A stretch of 56,427 bases of DNA from Rhizobium sp. CFBP 8762 (lineage in GTDB: Bacteria; Pseudomonadota; Alphaproteobacteria; Rhizobiales; Rhizobiaceae): positions 1 to 56,427 of the forward strand of contig NZ_JACYUD010000011.1 of NCBI RefSeq assembly GCF_014841565.1, read 5' to 3'. Positions 9,930 to 19,625 of the stretch are shown in pieces (position 1 is the stretch's first letter; the number at the start of each line of letters is the position of its first letter). Under the pieces are notes generated by a model. That model searched no databases. It saw only the letters and a program-made list of their open reading frames with translations, and was not told the DNA's origin. The position numbers were made by a program, and so were the translations under genes.

Positions 9930-10192
9930 CAAAAGGATTCGTTACCAACGCGCGGTCCACCTTGCCAATCCTTGGCTTGATTGTTCAAAGTAGCCATTTC
10001 CTCTGCCCCCTCCAAAAGCTCTGCCAATGTGTATCTTTTTTTGGCAGCAGAAGGCGTTGCGATCAATGACCCATTGTCTATAACCAGATTCAGCTCTGTT
10101 CCAACATCAGCACCCAGCATTTTTAGCAATGCTGGGGGAATGCTGAAGACGGTTGCTCCGCCTTGACGACGAATTTTTGCTGTGTTGGCCAT
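9929..10192 (-). CDS. pemI: PemI/MazE-type antitoxin (AbrB-like)
   Basis: This 87-residue antitoxin has an N-terminal SpoVT/AbrB swapped-hairpin DNA-binding domain (KIRRQGGATVFSIPPALLKML, residues about 6-26) and an acidic C-terminal tail (LAELLEGAEEM) of the type that wraps the toxin. Antitoxins of this class neutralise PemK and repress their own promoter. A perfect inverted repeat that could be its operator lies 14 bp upstream of the ATG. Confidence 0.92.
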   Translation of the reverse strand: MANTAKIRRQGGATVFSIPPALLKMLGADVGTELNLVIDNGSLIATPSAAKKRYTLAELLEGAEEMATLNNQAKDWQGGPRVGNESF

Positions 10193-10205
10193 TCGGACTC
10201 TCCAT

Positions 10206-10227
10206 ATGTGCTACATAAATAGCACAT
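10206..10227. promoter_or_regulatory. Candidate PemI operator
   Basis: A perfect 8-bp inverted repeat (ATGTGCTA / TAGCACAT, spacer CATAAA) lies directly upstream of pemI. Its position fits binding of a dimeric AbrB-type antitoxin for autorepression; that use is inferred. Confidence 0.6.
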
Positions 10228-10257
10228 TTCACCTTGCAGACAAGGGGTATGGTAGGC

Positions 10258-10692
10258 TTACCGGCTTGCCTCTTCCGCACTGGCTTCCACCCGCTCGATA
10301 TCATCGTCGCTCAGGCCGAAGTGGTGGCCGATCTCGTGGATCAGGACATGAGAGACGATATCGCCGAGTGTTTCCTCGTTTTCCGCCCAGTAATCCAGAA
10401 TGGGGCGGCGGTAGAGGGTGATTCGGTTCGGCATTTCGCCGGTTTCCACGGTAAAGCGCTCCGTCAGGCCCCGGCCTTCAAACAGGCCCAGAAGGTCGAA
10501 CGGGGTTTCCAGCGCCATGTCTTCAAACACGTCATCCGTTGGAAAATCACTGATTTCTATGATGAGATTGCCTGTCAACGAGCGGAATTCATCCGGCAGG
10601 TTACCGTAGGCTTCAATCGCGAGAGATTCAAAAACTTCAATCGTTGGCGCATAGCGTTCGCGCCAATCATTGGTGTTGTCACTGCGGGCCAT
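10258..10692 (-). CDS. Metallopeptidase family protein (zincin, DUF1025)
   Basis: This 144-residue protein has the zinc motif HEIGHHFGLSDDDIERVE near its C terminus, the mark of the minimal zincin family common in Rhizobiales and Actinobacteria. Upstream are MPNRITLYRRPILDYW and an N-terminal helix-rich part. I start at the ATG at 10692, preceded by AAGGAG. The substrate is unknown. It is a single gene between pemIK and the mutasome operon. Confidence 0.85.
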   Translation of the reverse strand: MARSDNTNDWRERYAPTIEVFESLAIEAYGNLPDEFRSLTGNLIIEISDFPTDDVFEDMALETPFDLLGLFEGRGLTERFTVETGEMPNRITLYRRPILDYWAENEETLGDIVSHVLIHEIGHHFGLSDDDIERVEASAEEASR

Positions 10693-10877
10693 TACCACTC
10701 CTTGCAACGCAAATGCGTATGCCGCCACAAGCCCGCGTTGCAATCTTAAAATTCCGTTCCTTCACATATAGGGGCTTTCCACAATTTTCGAGATATAAAA
10801 TTCAATGGCTTAACCCGTAGGAATAAATCCATACAAAGACTCCTGTTGACTCTTGCCCCAAGGTTGGGAATCTATAA

Positions 10878-10892
10878 GAACATAGAGTGAAC
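10878..10892 (+). promoter_or_regulatory. LexA (SOS) box
   Basis: GAAC-ATAGAGT-GAAC matches the alphaproteobacterial LexA direct repeat GAAC-N7-GAAC exactly. It lies 20 bp before the imuA ATG, just upstream of its ribosome-binding site, so the imuA-imuB-dnaE2 operon should be induced by DNA damage. Confidence 0.9.
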
Positions 10893-10912
10893 TTAAAAGA
10901 GGAGTGCTCGTC

Positions 10913-11860
10913 ATGGCCACAACCGCCGTGACGCGGGAAACACTGAATGCCCTGCGTGAAACCATTGCCGGCCTTGAAGGCGAGAGTGCGGCAAACCAGA
11001 CCAAGCGCGTTCAGGATTCCGGCTTTGCACCCGGCCACCCAACACAGGATGGCGAAGATCAGACGTCAATTCCTTTGGGAATAGAAGCATTTGACGGCCC
11101 TCTTACGGGCCTGCCTTTGTCCGGCCTGATGGAAATCCGAACCGATCAAACCCGTGATGCGGGTGCGGCAACCGGCTTTGCGCTGGGTTCCAGCATTCTT
11201 TACGAAAAGGCAAGTGGCAAGCCGGTGCTGTGGATCGGCCATAAAATGTCGCTGCATGAAGGCGGCGTTCCCTATGGTGTGGGCCTGAAAAGTTTTGGTC
11301 TTTCACCTGCGCATCTTTTCCTCGTGACGGCCCGCAGTTTGACCGAAGCACTGTGGGTGGCAGAATCGGCCGTTTCAGCCCGGATCTTTTCCTGTGTCCT
11401 CCTGGAAGTGCGGGGCAACCCGGAAGGGCTGGGATTGAGCGAAAGCCGCCGCTTGCACCTGCGGGCCCGCGCCTATAACACGCCGTTTGTATTGCTGCGT
11501 CAGGCAGGCGAGGAAGAGGCCAGCAGCGCCATCCTGCGTCTGCTTTTGAAGCCAGCTCCTGCCAGCTTACGACGTCTGCCGAGTGGAGCCACGCTGAAAG
11601 GCAGTCTCGGCAATCCGGTTTTTCATCTGACCATTGAAAAAAGTCGGCAATTCCTGCCGGCCTTCCCCTTGCCTGCCAGCCTTACCATGGAATGGAACGC
11701 TCATGAACGCCGCTTCAAAACCGTGTCCACCAATCCCTCGCTCTCTTCTCAACCGTTCCGGACAGAGCCGCATTCTCTCACTGGTGCTGCCGCGCTTGGC
11801 AACAGACCGGTTGGCACGGCTGCGGTGGGGTCCGTCGTGGCGTTCGAAAGGGCGTCCTGA
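10913..11860 (+). CDS. imuA: Mutasome accessory protein ImuA
   Basis: ImuA is the RecA/SulA-like accessory protein of the damage-inducible mutasome. The 315-residue protein has the diagnostic LPLSGLMEIR segment, a RecA-like core (KPVLWIGHKMSLHEGGVPYG, GLKSFGLSPAHLFLVTAR) and FVLLRQAGEEEASSAILRLL. AGAGGAG precedes the ATG. It is the first gene of an imuA-imuB-dnaE2 operon with a perfect LexA box upstream, and its end overlaps imuB by about 158 bases. It acts with ImuB and DnaE2 in error-prone lesion bypass. Confidence 0.93.
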   Translation: MATTAVTRETLNALRETIAGLEGESAANQTKRVQDSGFAPGHPTQDGEDQTSIPLGIEAFDGPLTGLPLSGLMEIRTDQTRDAGAATGFALGSSILYEKASGKPVLWIGHKMSLHEGGVPYGVGLKSFGLSPAHLFLVTARSLTEALWVAESAVSARIFSCVLLEVRGNPEGLGLSESRRLHLRARAYNTPFVLLRQAGEEEASSAILRLLLKPAPASLRRLPSGATLKGSLGNPVFHLTIEKSRQFLPAFPLPASLTMEWNAHERRFKTVSTNPSLSSQPFRTEPHSLTGAAALGNRPVGTAAVGSVVAFERAS

Positions 11861-13340
11861 GCATCCGCCCGTTATCGTCTCCGGCCGTTTTGGCAATGCC
11901 ATGCGCATTGCCCATCTGGACGAACTGGCGGAATCGCAGGGGTTGAAGCTTGGCCTGGGGATAGCCGACGCCCGTGCCATGTGCCCGCATCTCGATATCC
12001 TGATCGATGATCCGGATGCCGACCGTCGTTTTCTGGAGCATATTGCCGATTGGTGCGATCGCTACACACCTCTTGTCGCAACCGAGGGCGCGAATGGCCT
12101 TTACCTTGATGTCACCGGCTGCGCGCATTTGTTCGGCAGAGAGGAATCCTTGCTGACCGACCTTCTGGCCCGGCTTTCAAGCCTCGGGCTGGAAGCGCGG
12201 GGTGCTGTTGCCGGGTCTGCGGGGCTTGCCTGGGCCCTGGCGCGGTTTGATACGGGCCATACCATTCATGGGCAGGACCCGGCCGAGATATTGGCTCCCT
12301 TGCCCTTGGCGGCCCTGCGGCTGGAGAGACCGGTTGTAGAAGCCCTGCACCGGGTTGGCCTCAAACGGGTCGGCGATATTCTGGACGCGCCACGCGGACC
12401 GCTGACACGACGATTCGGCCCGCAACCGCTTTTGCGGCTGGATCAGGCATTAGGGGAAGAGGAAGAGCCGATTTCACCGCGCCTGACTGTGCCGATGCTG
12501 TCGGCGGAGCGACGGCTGATCGAACCCATTCAATCCGAAGACGACATTATCGGCCTGACGGCCCAGTTGAGCGAGCGCCTGCGCGATGGTCTGCTGGAGC
12601 GTGCGCAGGGTGGGCGGATATTCGAGCTGCATCTGTTTCGTGTGGATGGCAAGGTCGTCCGCATCCATGCCCGCGCCTCGGCACCGCTGCGCGATCCGCC
12701 GCGCATTGCCAGCCTGTTTCGAGAGCGGCTTGCGGGCCTGCACGATGACATTGATGCCGGGTTCGGCTTTGAAACCGTGCGTCTCAGCGTGCTGGAAGCC
12801 CAAAGTATAACGGCCACGCAAAAGGACTTTTCCGGTGGTGGCGAGCAGGACCGCTCGCTGACCGATTTTGCGGACCGTATCATTGCCCGTTTGGGGCCTG
12901 ACAGCCTTGTGACCCCGGTGCTGGCGCAAAGCCATGTGCCGGAGCGGGCCGCAAGCCTTGTGCCAGTCAAGGATCTTGGACACCGCACACGCGAAAAGCC
13001 GGAGGATACCCCGGTTCCTCAGCGCGCGCCTCTTGAACGACCCCCTCTTGAACGACCATTGCGGCTGTTTGCCCACCCGGAGCCGGTTGAGGCCGTGGCC
13101 GAGGTGCCGGAAGGACCACCGCGTACGTTTCGCTGGCGGCGCGCGCTCTACCGGGTGGTCCGGGTGGAGGGACCGGAGCGCATCGCTGCCGAATGGTGGA
13201 TCGATGGTCTGGCAGCGCCCACACGCGATTATTATGCCATCGAGGATGAAGATGGCCGTCGTTTCTGGCTCTACCGGGAAGGGCTTTACGAGCGCGAACG
13301 CGAAGCGCCGCGCTGGTTTCTGCATGGATTGTTCTCATGA
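11703..13340 (+). CDS. imuB: Y-family polymerase-like mutasome protein ImuB
   Basis: ImuB is a Y-family polymerase homologue that usually lacks catalytic acidic residues and bridges DnaE2 to the beta clamp. The 545-residue protein has the N-terminal [18 protein letters not shown] block, [18 protein letters not shown], the palm segment [16 protein letters not shown], and a little-finger region near [12 protein letters not shown]. The C-terminal [20 protein letters not shown] block is conserved in ImuB. The start at 11703 matches family length and lies inside the end of imuA; the stop overlaps dnaE2 by four bases (ATGA). Confidence 0.93.
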   Translation: MNAASKPCPPIPRSLLNRSGQSRILSLVLPRLATDRLARLRWGPSWRSKGRPEHPPVIVSGRFGNAMRIAHLDELAESQGLKLGLGIADARAMCPHLDILIDDPDADRRFLEHIADWCDRYTPLVATEGANGLYLDVTGCAHLFGREESLLTDLLARLSSLGLEARGAVAGSAGLAWALARFDTGHTIHGQDPAEILAPLPLAALRLERPVVEALHRVGLKRVGDILDAPRGPLTRRFGPQPLLRLDQALGEEEEPISPRLTVPMLSAERRLIEPIQSEDDIIGLTAQLSERLRDGLLERAQGGRIFELHLFRVDGKVVRIHARASAPLRDPPRIASLFRERLAGLHDDIDAGFGFETVRLSVLEAQSITATQKDFSGGGEQDRSLTDFADRIIARLGPDSLVTPVLAQSHVPERAASLVPVKDLGHRTREKPEDTPVPQRAPLERPPLERPLRLFAHPEPVEAVAEVPEGPPRTFRWRRALYRVVRVEGPERIAAEWWIDGLAAPTRDYYAIEDEDGRRFWLYREGLYEREREAPRWFLHGLFS

Positions 13341-16300
13341 CACTGCCTCCGGTCGGGCCGTTTGTGGAACTGGGTGCCCGCAGCAATTTCTCCTTTCTGG
13401 AAGGCGCTTCCCATGCGGAAGAAATGGTGGAAGCTGCCGATACCATGGGCCTTGCAGGCATTGGCCTTGCCGACCGCAACACTGTTGCCGGGGTGGTGCG
13501 CGGCTGGCTGAAAGCCAAGGAGACCGGCACCCCCTACCAGCCGGGAGCGCGACTGGTCTTTGCCGATGGAACGCCGGATATTCTGGCCTATCCCATCGAC
13601 CGCGCAGGCTGGGGGCATCTCTGCCGGTTGTTGACCGTAGGCAATCTGCGCTCCACCAAGGGCGAATGTACGCTGTTTGAAAGCGACCTGATGGAGTGGG
13701 GCGACCGGATGATGCTGGCCATCATGCCCTCGCCTGATTTTACCGATTCGGACCTGTTGGGGCGCCTGAAGGCAAGGTTCAAACGGAACATCTATCTGGC
13801 CCTTGTGGCACGGTACGATGGCAACGACAGCTACACCTTTGCCGCTTTGGCGGAACTGGCAGACCGCGCCAATATTCGTCTGCTGGCCAGCAATGACCCG
13901 TTTTACCACGCAGGGAAACGCCGCACGCTGGCCGATGTGATTGCATCCATTCGCGAGCATGTACCCATCGCCAAAGCTGGCTTTCTGCTACAGGCCAATG
14001 CGGAGCGCCACATCAAATCGCCAAAAGACATGGCCTGGATTTTTCGAGATTATCCAGACGCCATCACCAATACGGTCAAGTTCTTTAGCCGCCTTACGTT
14101 CTCATTGAAGGAACTGAAGCACAATTATCCAGACGAGGGCAAACCCGACGAAACTCCAAACCAGACTCTTCTACGCCTGACGTATGAAGGCGCACGCATC
14201 CGTTACAAAAACGGTTTGCCAGACGAGGTGAGAAAAACCATCACCAAGGAAATGGCGCTGATAACGGAGAAAGAGTACGAGCCGTACTTTCTCACCGTTC
14301 ATCATATTGTGGAGTATGCGCGCGGCAAGGGTATTTTGTGCCAAGGCCGCGGTTCTGCCGCCAACTCCGTCATCTGCTATTGTCTTGGTATCACCGAGGT
14401 TGCGCCAGAACTGTCCGGTGGGCTTCTTTTCGAGCGCTTTCTGTCTACCGAGCGTGAGGAGCCGCCTGATATCGACGTGGACTTCGAGCATGAGCGGCGC
14501 GAAGAGGTAATCCAGTATATTTACGAGCATTACGGGCGGCACCGTACCGGGTTGGCCGCTGCCGTGACCACGTACCGTCCGCGCTCTGCGGGGCGCGAGA
14601 TCGCCAAGGCCTTTGGCATGTCTGAGGATGTGCAATCTGCCTTGTCTTCTGCCGTGTGGGGGTGGTGGACGGAAAGTTTGAGCGAAAACGAGGCCAAGCA
14701 AGCGGGACTGGATACGGCTGATCCAGCGACCCGAATGCTGCTGGATCACGCAAAACAGCTCATTCGGTTTCCCAGACATTTATCCCAGCACAGCGGTGGC
14801 TTTGTCATTACCAATGACCGGCTGGATGAGGTCGTACCCATCATGAACACAGCCATGAAAGACCGGCAGATGGTGGAGTGGGACAAGAACGATCTCGATG
14901 CCGTCGGTCTTTTGAAGATCGATATTCTGGCACTGGGCATGTTGACCTGCCTTGCCAAATCATTTGCTCTGCTTCTGCAGCATTACAATCTGGAGCTTGA
15001 TCTACGGTCCATGAAGGACCGGCAATCGGATGACGTTTACGACATGATTTGCCGCGCCGATACGCTTGGCGTCTTCCAGATTGAAAGCCGTGCGCAAATG
15101 AGCATGTTGCCGCGCCTGCGCCCACGCGTGTTTTACGATCTTGTTATTGAGGTTGCCATTGTGCGCCCCGGTCCCATTCAGGGCAACATGGTCCACCCCT
15201 ACCTCAAGCGCCGCGAAGATGTGCGTGCCGGACGAACCATCAATTACGAGAAGCCTCAACTGGAAAAGATTTTAAAGCGGACACTCGGCATTCCGCTGTT
15301 TCAGGAACAGGCCATGCAGATCGCTATCGAGGCCGGGGGCTTTAGCCCCAGCGAGGCCGATAAGCTGCGCCGGTCCATGGCGACTTTCCAGCGGACTGGT
15401 CAGGTGAAGGATTTTCGAGAACGCATGGTGAAAGGCATGGTTGATCAAGATTACCCGGAAGAGTTTGCTCGAAATTGCTTTAGTCAAATCGAGGGTTTTG
15501 GTGAGTACGGTTTTCCGGAAAGCCATGCAGCCTCCTTCGCACTGCTAGTCTATGCCTCCTGCTGGCTGAAAATGTATTACCCGGATGTTTTCTGCGCGGC
15601 GATGCTCAACTCCCAGCCCATGGGTTTTTATGCGCCTTCACAGCTTGTGCGCGATGCGCGTGAGCATGGCGTGATCGTGCTGCCTGTGGACGTGAACTAT
15701 TCCGACTGGCACTGCACGCTGGAGCCGAATGGCTTCGATCCCCGCCGTATTGCTCCGCGTCATACCAGCATGCGCCACCTTATCCGCTCGCGTTACGCGG
15801 TTCGGCTGGGCTTTCGGATGGTGAAGGGTGTCAGTGAAAAGGGTTTGGAGGCTCTCTTCGACAAGCGCGGCCAAGGCTATACCAGTATCCGCGATCTCTG
15901 GCTGCGAACGAAACTGCCGAGGACGGCGCTGGAGCATCTGGCCGATGCGGATGCCTTCCGGTCTATCGGGCTTGATCGGCGCGCCGCACTTTGGGCTGTC
16001 AAGGCGCTCGATACTGCCGCCGCCGCAGAAACCCTTCCGCTGTTTGCCGTTGCGAGTGGAGAGAGCGCCGGCGATTTTCAGGCTGAACCTGAGATGGCGC
16101 TGCCCGCCATGCTACCGGGAGAGCATGTGGTTGAGGATTACCGCGCAACAACACTGTCGCTGAAAGCGCACCCCCTGTCCTTTCTGCGCGACCGGCTACG
16201 CCGCACCGGCATTATCACTCATGAAACGCTGGAAACGCGCCGCAACGGACAGACCGTCAGTGTGGCCGGGCTCGTGCTGGTGCGACAGCGTCCGGGCTCT

Positions 16301-16648
16301 GCCAAGGGCATCATTTTCATGACGCTGGAGGATGAAACCGGCGTCGCCAACATCATCGTCTGGCCCAAAACATTCGAGCGCTATCGCGCCATTGTCATGG
16401 GTGCGCGGCTGACGAAAGTTACCGGTAAACTCCAGCACGCCAACGGCGTCATCCATGTGGTGGCCGAGCATGTGGAAGACCTCACCGCCGAACTCGGGCT
16501 TCTGCAAAAGCATGCCAAGCGGTTCCCGACACTCAACCCCGGCGACGAGGTTGGCAAAACCATGCCGGCACGCGGGCTGAAGGCCCCTACAAAGCCAATG
16601 GAGATCTCGCCCGAAACCGTCATGCCGAAGGGCAGAAACTTCCACTAG
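13337..16648 (+). CDS. dnaE2: Error-prone DNA polymerase III alpha-like subunit DnaE2
   Basis: DnaE2 (ImuC) carries out mutagenic translesion synthesis after damage. At 1103 residues it has the usual DnaE2 length. It has an N-terminal PHP domain ([21 protein letters not shown]), the polymerase core with [17 protein letters not shown] and the [19 protein letters not shown] region that holds the catalytic aspartates, the [14 protein letters not shown] segment and [19 protein letters not shown]. An OB-fold near residues 960-1060 completes it. It is the last gene of the LexA-controlled operon. Its TAG stop is the first part of a dispersed repeat (CTAGAGCATTTCCAG). Confidence 0.97.
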   Translation: MTLPPVGPFVELGARSNFSFLEGASHAEEMVEAADTMGLAGIGLADRNTVAGVVRGWLKAKETGTPYQPGARLVFADGTPDILAYPIDRAGWGHLCRLLTVGNLRSTKGECTLFESDLMEWGDRMMLAIMPSPDFTDSDLLGRLKARFKRNIYLALVARYDGNDSYTFAALAELADRANIRLLASNDPFYHAGKRRTLADVIASIREHVPIAKAGFLLQANAERHIKSPKDMAWIFRDYPDAITNTVKFFSRLTFSLKELKHNYPDEGKPDETPNQTLLRLTYEGARIRYKNGLPDEVRKTITKEMALITEKEYEPYFLTVHHIVEYARGKGILCQGRGSAANSVICYCLGITEVAPELSGGLLFERFLSTEREEPPDIDVDFEHERREEVIQYIYEHYGRHRTGLAAAVTTYRPRSAGREIAKAFGMSEDVQSALSSAVWGWWTESLSENEAKQAGLDTADPATRMLLDHAKQLIRFPRHLSQHSGGFVITNDRLDEVVPIMNTAMKDRQMVEWDKNDLDAVGLLKIDILALGMLTCLAKSFALLLQHYNLELDLRSMKDRQSDDVYDMICRADTLGVFQIESRAQMSMLPRLRPRVFYDLVIEVAIVRPGPIQGNMVHPYLKRREDVRAGRTINYEKPQLEKILKRTLGIPLFQEQAMQIAIEAGGFSPSEADKLRRSMATFQRTGQVKDFRERMVKGMVDQDYPEEFARNCFSQIEGFGEYGFPESHAASFALLVYASCWLKMYYPDVFCAAMLNSQPMGFYAPSQLVRDAREHGVIVLPVDVNYSDWHCTLEPNGFDPRRIAPRHTSMRHLIRSRYAVRLGFRMVKGVSEKGLEALFDKRGQGYTSIRDLWLRTKLPRTALEHLADADAFRSIGLDRRAALWAVKALDTAAAAETLPLFAVASGESAGDFQAEPEMALPAMLPGEHVVEDYRATTLSLKAHPLSFLRDRLRRTGIITHETLETRRNGQTVSVAGLVLVRQRPGSAKGIIFMTLEDETGVANIIVWPKTFERYRAIVMGARLTKVTGKLQHANGVIHVVAEHVEDLTAELGLLQKHAKRFPTLNPGDEVGKTMPARGLKAPTKPMEISPETVMPKGRNFH

Positions 16649-16701
16649 AGCATTTCCAGTAAAGCGGGAAACGCTTTTACGTTCGGATAATGCGTCAAAC
16701 C
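16646..16701. repeat. Dispersed intergenic repeat, copy 2 (module B, inverted)
   Basis: TAGAGCATTTCCAG followed by a conserved CGCTTTTACGTTCGGATAA block and GCGTCAAA is the reverse complement of module B in copies 1 and 3. Module A is absent here. The first three bases are the stop codon of dnaE2. Confidence 0.8.
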
Positions 16702-16707
16702 AAAAAG

Positions 16708-16916
16708 TTAGAATGATTCGCAATCTCGATCCGATATTTCTGATTTAGGGTTCACTTATTCACAGGCGGAACGACCTAAAACTAGAATTATTCTAAAATA
16801 AATTTGGACAAAATGTCGCACCCCTAATGCATCGGTACAGTCCCAGCCCTCGGCCATACCAAAAGCTAAGCAAATGAAAATACGATATAATTTATCATGT
16901 TTAGAATCACTCTAAA
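16708..16916. promoter_or_regulatory. Cluster of Irr-type iron control elements
   Basis: Three related sites precede bfd: TTAGAATGATTCG (16708-16720), the palindrome TAGAATTATTCTA (16783-16795, extended by CTAAA on the right) and TTTAGAATCACTCTAAA (16900-16916). They resemble the rhizobial iron control element TTTAGAA-N3-TTCTAAA bound by Irr. Irr is known to repress iron-storage genes when iron is scarce, which suits bfd and bfr just downstream. The rest of the 16702-17016 gap is AT-rich and holds no gene that I can see. Confidence 0.65.
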
Positions 16917-17016
16917 TTATGCGCTGCTATCGTGTGGCCAAGATTTACTTGACACCCAGCATCCGCTTTTGCTTTACATTTAAATTCAGTAGCTTGCGAA
17001 GTATGGGTAGACGGCA

Positions 17017-17328
17017 ATGCTGGTTTGCAGTTGTAATTTCATCACCAAAAAGGAGATCGAAGATACAATCACAGCCCTCTTGGATGAGGACTGTTGGCAG
17101 CTGATTGTGCCTGCAAAAGTCTACCACGCGATGGAAAAACGCGGCCGCTGTTGTGGCTGTTTTCCCGGTGTTGTCGACCTGATTATCAAGACAACCGAAG
17201 CCTATCACGCCCGTCGAGACTCGACGGAAGCCGAGATATTTGATTTCATGATCCGCCTCAGACAATTCCATGAAGAAAACAGGAGAGCGGATCTTGAAAG
17301 GCGACATAAGAGTCATCGAGCGGCTTAA
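17017..17328 (+). CDS. bfd: Bacterioferritin-associated ferredoxin-like protein
   Basis: A 103-residue BFD-like [2Fe-2S] protein. The four cysteines of the Bfd cluster pattern are present: CSC at residues 4-6 and CCGC near residues 45-48. Bfd delivers electrons to bacterioferritin to release stored iron. The tail after residue 65 (a basic [10 protein letters not shown] end) is longer than in the E. coli protein of about 64 residues. The gene overlaps the start of bfr and lies behind a cluster of Irr-type boxes, so iron control of the pair is likely. Confidence 0.82.
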   Translation: MLVCSCNFITKKEIEDTITALLDEDCWQLIVPAKVYHAMEKRGRCCGCFPGVVDLIIKTTEAYHARRDSTEAEIFDFMIRLRQFHEENRRADLERRHKSHRAA

Positions 17329-17779
17329 CGAAGCACTTTTCCTCGAGCTCGGAGCAGTCAACCAGTATTGGCTTCACTACCGTCTATTGGACGATTGGGG
17401 TTACAAGCTTTTGGCGAAGAAAGAGCGTGCCGAATCCATCGAAGAGATGCAGCACGCCGACAAAATCATCGAGCGCATCATCTTCCTCGATGGCCACCCC
17501 AACTTGCAAACCGTCGGTGCGCTTCGCATCGGCCAGAACGTTCGTGAAGTGCTGGAAGCCGATCTTGCCGGTGAATACGATGCGCGTGCATCCTACAAGG
17601 CATCCCGTGACATCTGTCATGAGGCTGGCGATTACGTCAGCATGAAACTGTTCGAAAACCTGCTGATCGACGAAGAAGGTCACATCGACTTCCTCGAAAC
17701 CCAGATTCAGCTTCTTGACACCATTGGGCCCGAAAAATACGGCCAGCTCAATGCCCTGCCGGCCAACGAAGCCGAGTAA
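17294..17779 (+). CDS. bfr: Bacterioferritin
   Basis: Bacterioferritin forms a 24-subunit heme-containing shell that oxidises and stores iron. The di-iron ligands are all present: Glu in [11 protein letters not shown], Glu and His in EEMQHADKI, Glu in [12 protein letters not shown], and Glu and His in [10 protein letters not shown]. The Met in EEMQHAD is the heme ligand. Families start at MKGD, and here that position is a TTG at 17294 preceded by AGGAGAG, so I prefer it to the in-frame ATG at 17270. It overlaps bfd by 35 bases, which points to coupled translation. Confidence 0.95.
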   Translation: MKGDIRVIERLNEALFLELGAVNQYWLHYRLLDDWGYKLLAKKERAESIEEMQHADKIIERIIFLDGHPNLQTVGALRIGQNVREVLEADLAGEYDARASYKASRDICHEAGDYVSMKLFENLLIDEEGHIDFLETQIQLLDTIGPEKYGQLNALPANEAE

Positions 17780-17789
17780 TTGCGTCTAC

Positions 17790-17822
17790 AACACCCGTTT
17801 GGCACGACGCTAAGCGGGTGTT
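17790..17822. terminator. Bidirectional terminator between bfr and MFS gene
   Basis: AACACCCG and CGGGTGTT pair across a loop of 17 bases, followed on the plus strand by a pyrimidine run. It lies between the convergent bfr and MFS genes and includes the MFS stop codon in its loop. Confidence 0.6.
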
Positions 17823-18937
17823 TCTTCCTTCATGCCAGCAGACAGCCCGGCGACCACGGCGTACAGAACACCGGACACCGCAGCCGCTTCCATAAAGCCA
17901 TAGCGGGCGGCGAGCAGCCCGACCACGGGCGCAAGCAGGGCGACAATAAGCGAATCCAGCAGCGACACCAGAGACAATGAGCTCGCCCGAACAGCATTTC
18001 CCACCTGCGACTGAAAAAGTCCTTCCAGGCAGATAGATTGCACGATGTGCACCAGAACATGCACTGCAAACAGCACAAGCATAAGGTACACATTCGTACT
18101 GGCGATAAAAGCAGCGATCACCATGACGTTCATCACGCAGGCATATTTTACGAATGCGATATCCGCCTTGAACACTCGGAAGAGAACCGACCCGGCAATT
18201 TTTGACAGGCTGACCACCGCGAACCCAGCCAGCACTGCACCGGGCGAAATACTGTTGAATTTCAATTGCCACAGCAGAATAGGCGCCAGCGCACAGGCAT
18301 TGTTGAGAACCAGCAAAACGGTGCAGCGCTGCTTTATGAGGCTCAGAACGCACCGCGCCATGTCCTGTAGCGACAGACTGGAACCAGCCACAGGCGTGTC
18401 CCGAAATCGCGCGAGTGCCGCCAAGGCAAGGCAAAAGAAGCCAATCGCCAGAAGCCAGATTGTCTGCGGATAATAGGCGTAACCGACACTGCCCAATGTT
18501 CCGCCAATCAGGGATCCCACGCCAGAGACAAGACTGATGCGGCTGCCTTGCAGACTCATCGTCTCATAGGAGCGTTCCCTGACCTCGTTCATCACAAGCG
18601 CAACCACTGTGCCACTCGTTGCAGCCGTCGCTACTCCCGCCAGAGCCTGCCCCAGCAGCAGCATGTCCTGATCCATAAAGAACACAGCAAACAGAGCGAA
18701 GGCTGCAATACGTAGGCAAACGCCAATGAGGATAGAGAGCTTGCTTGAATATCGGTCAAACAGGATTGCGAACGGCAGTTCAGACACCGCAACGCAAATA
18801 TTGAACACGCCCACCATAAGGCCGATGAACGCAAGCGAGTGGCCGAGATCCCGAAAATAAATCGTGTCGGTAACACTGAAACTGCCGACCCCGGCAGAGG
18901 TCAACAGCACGAAGAGTAGAGGAAGAAAAAAGCGCAT
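17810..18937 (-). CDS. MFS transporter, unknown substrate
   Basis: A 375-residue inner-membrane protein with about 12 hydrophobic segments spaced as in the major facilitator superfamily. The cytoplasmic loop between helices 2 and 3 reads FDRYSSKLSI in place of the usual GxLaDrxGRR, a divergent form of motif A. Helix 1 starts at RFFLPLLFVLLTSAGVG. Nothing in the sequence shows the substrate. It stands alone, convergent with bfr. Confidence 0.8.
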   Translation of the reverse strand: MRFFLPLLFVLLTSAGVGSFSVTDTIYFRDLGHSLAFIGLMVGVFNICVAVSELPFAILFDRYSSKLSILIGVCLRIAAFALFAVFFMDQDMLLLGQALAGVATAATSGTVVALVMNEVRERSYETMSLQGSRISLVSGVGSLIGGTLGSVGYAYYPQTIWLLAIGFFCLALAALARFRDTPVAGSSLSLQDMARCVLSLIKQRCTVLLVLNNACALAPILLWQLKFNSISPGAVLAGFAVVSLSKIAGSVLFRVFKADIAFVKYACVMNVMVIAAFIASTNVYLMLVLFAVHVLVHIVQSICLEGLFQSQVGNAVRASSLSLVSLLDSLIVALLAPVVGLLAARYGFMEAAAVSGVLYAVVAGLSAGMKEETPA

Positions 18938-18956
18938 TCAAACCGTACGAGGGTAA

Positions 18957-19496
18957 CTATCGACAGTCCCTGGCACCATCCAGATGAGCAAATGTCGCTA
19001 CGACCTCGTCATAGACCTGGCGCTTGAAACTTACGATCAGCTCCGGTAGGTCCTTCATCGGCTTCCACGCCCATTCATCAAACTCCGCGGTGTGGCCGCC
19101 GGGGGGTGGGTTGATGGCAATCTCGTTTTCGTCACCCTCGAAGCGGAACGCGAACCAGCGTTGCTTTTGACCGCGAAACTTTCCGCGCAATCCGATGCCG
19201 ATCAATTCCGGGGGTAGGTCGTAATGAATCCAGTCGGGCGCTTCCGCCAGCAGCGATACCGAGCGCATGCCGGTTTCCTCATAGAGTTCACGCAAGGCCG
19301 CCTTGTAGGCATCCTCACCCTCATCAATACCGCCTTGCGGCATCTGCCAGAGTTGCGGCGATCCGTCATACTCGGAATTGCCCAGTGGAATACGGCGCCC
19401 GGCCCATACCAAACCGTCGCGGTTCAGCACCATGATACCCACGCAGGGGCGATAGGGGAGGTCTTCCGCTTTGACTGGTTTGTTTGTTTTGCTCAT
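18957..19496 (-). CDS. rppH: RNA pyrophosphohydrolase (Nudix)
   Basis: RppH removes pyrophosphate from the 5' end of triphosphorylated RNA and starts mRNA decay; in rhizobia and Bartonella it is also called NudH/IalA. The 179-residue protein carries the Nudix box [20 protein letters not shown] (G-x5-E-x7-REUxEExGU) and the family opening [22 protein letters not shown] start at MSKTNKPV; a longer frame would run into the dispersed repeat at 19520. Its place after ctpA and the polysaccharide deacetylase gene is the usual Rhizobiales order. Confidence 0.95.
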   Translation of the reverse strand: MSKTNKPVKAEDLPYRPCVGIMVLNRDGLVWAGRRIPLGNSEYDGSPQLWQMPQGGIDEGEDAYKAALRELYEETGMRSVSLLAEAPDWIHYDLPPELIGIGLRGKFRGQKQRWFAFRFEGDENEIAINPPPGGHTAEFDEWAWKPMKDLPELIVSFKRQVYDEVVATFAHLDGARDCR

Positions 19497-19519
19497 CACG
19501 CCCTCGCTTTCTCTTGGTC

Positions 19520-19625
19520 CTAGAGCATGTCCGGTGAACACGGGGTCGCCGGATATGCTCTAGTCTGTTATTTTGACGCATTGTCCAAACGTAAAAGCGA
19601 TACCGCTTCTTCTGGAAAGGCTCTA
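19520..19625. repeat. Dispersed intergenic repeat, copy 3 (palindrome + module B)
   Basis: It has the same layout as copy 1: a palindrome of about 43 bp (arms TAGAGCATGTCCGG and CCGGATATGCTCTA), an 8-bp spacer, then module B from TTTTGACGCATTGTCC to CTGGAAAGGCTCTA. Its final CTA is the stop codon (TAG on the minus strand) of the polysaccharide deacetylase gene. Confidence 0.8.
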
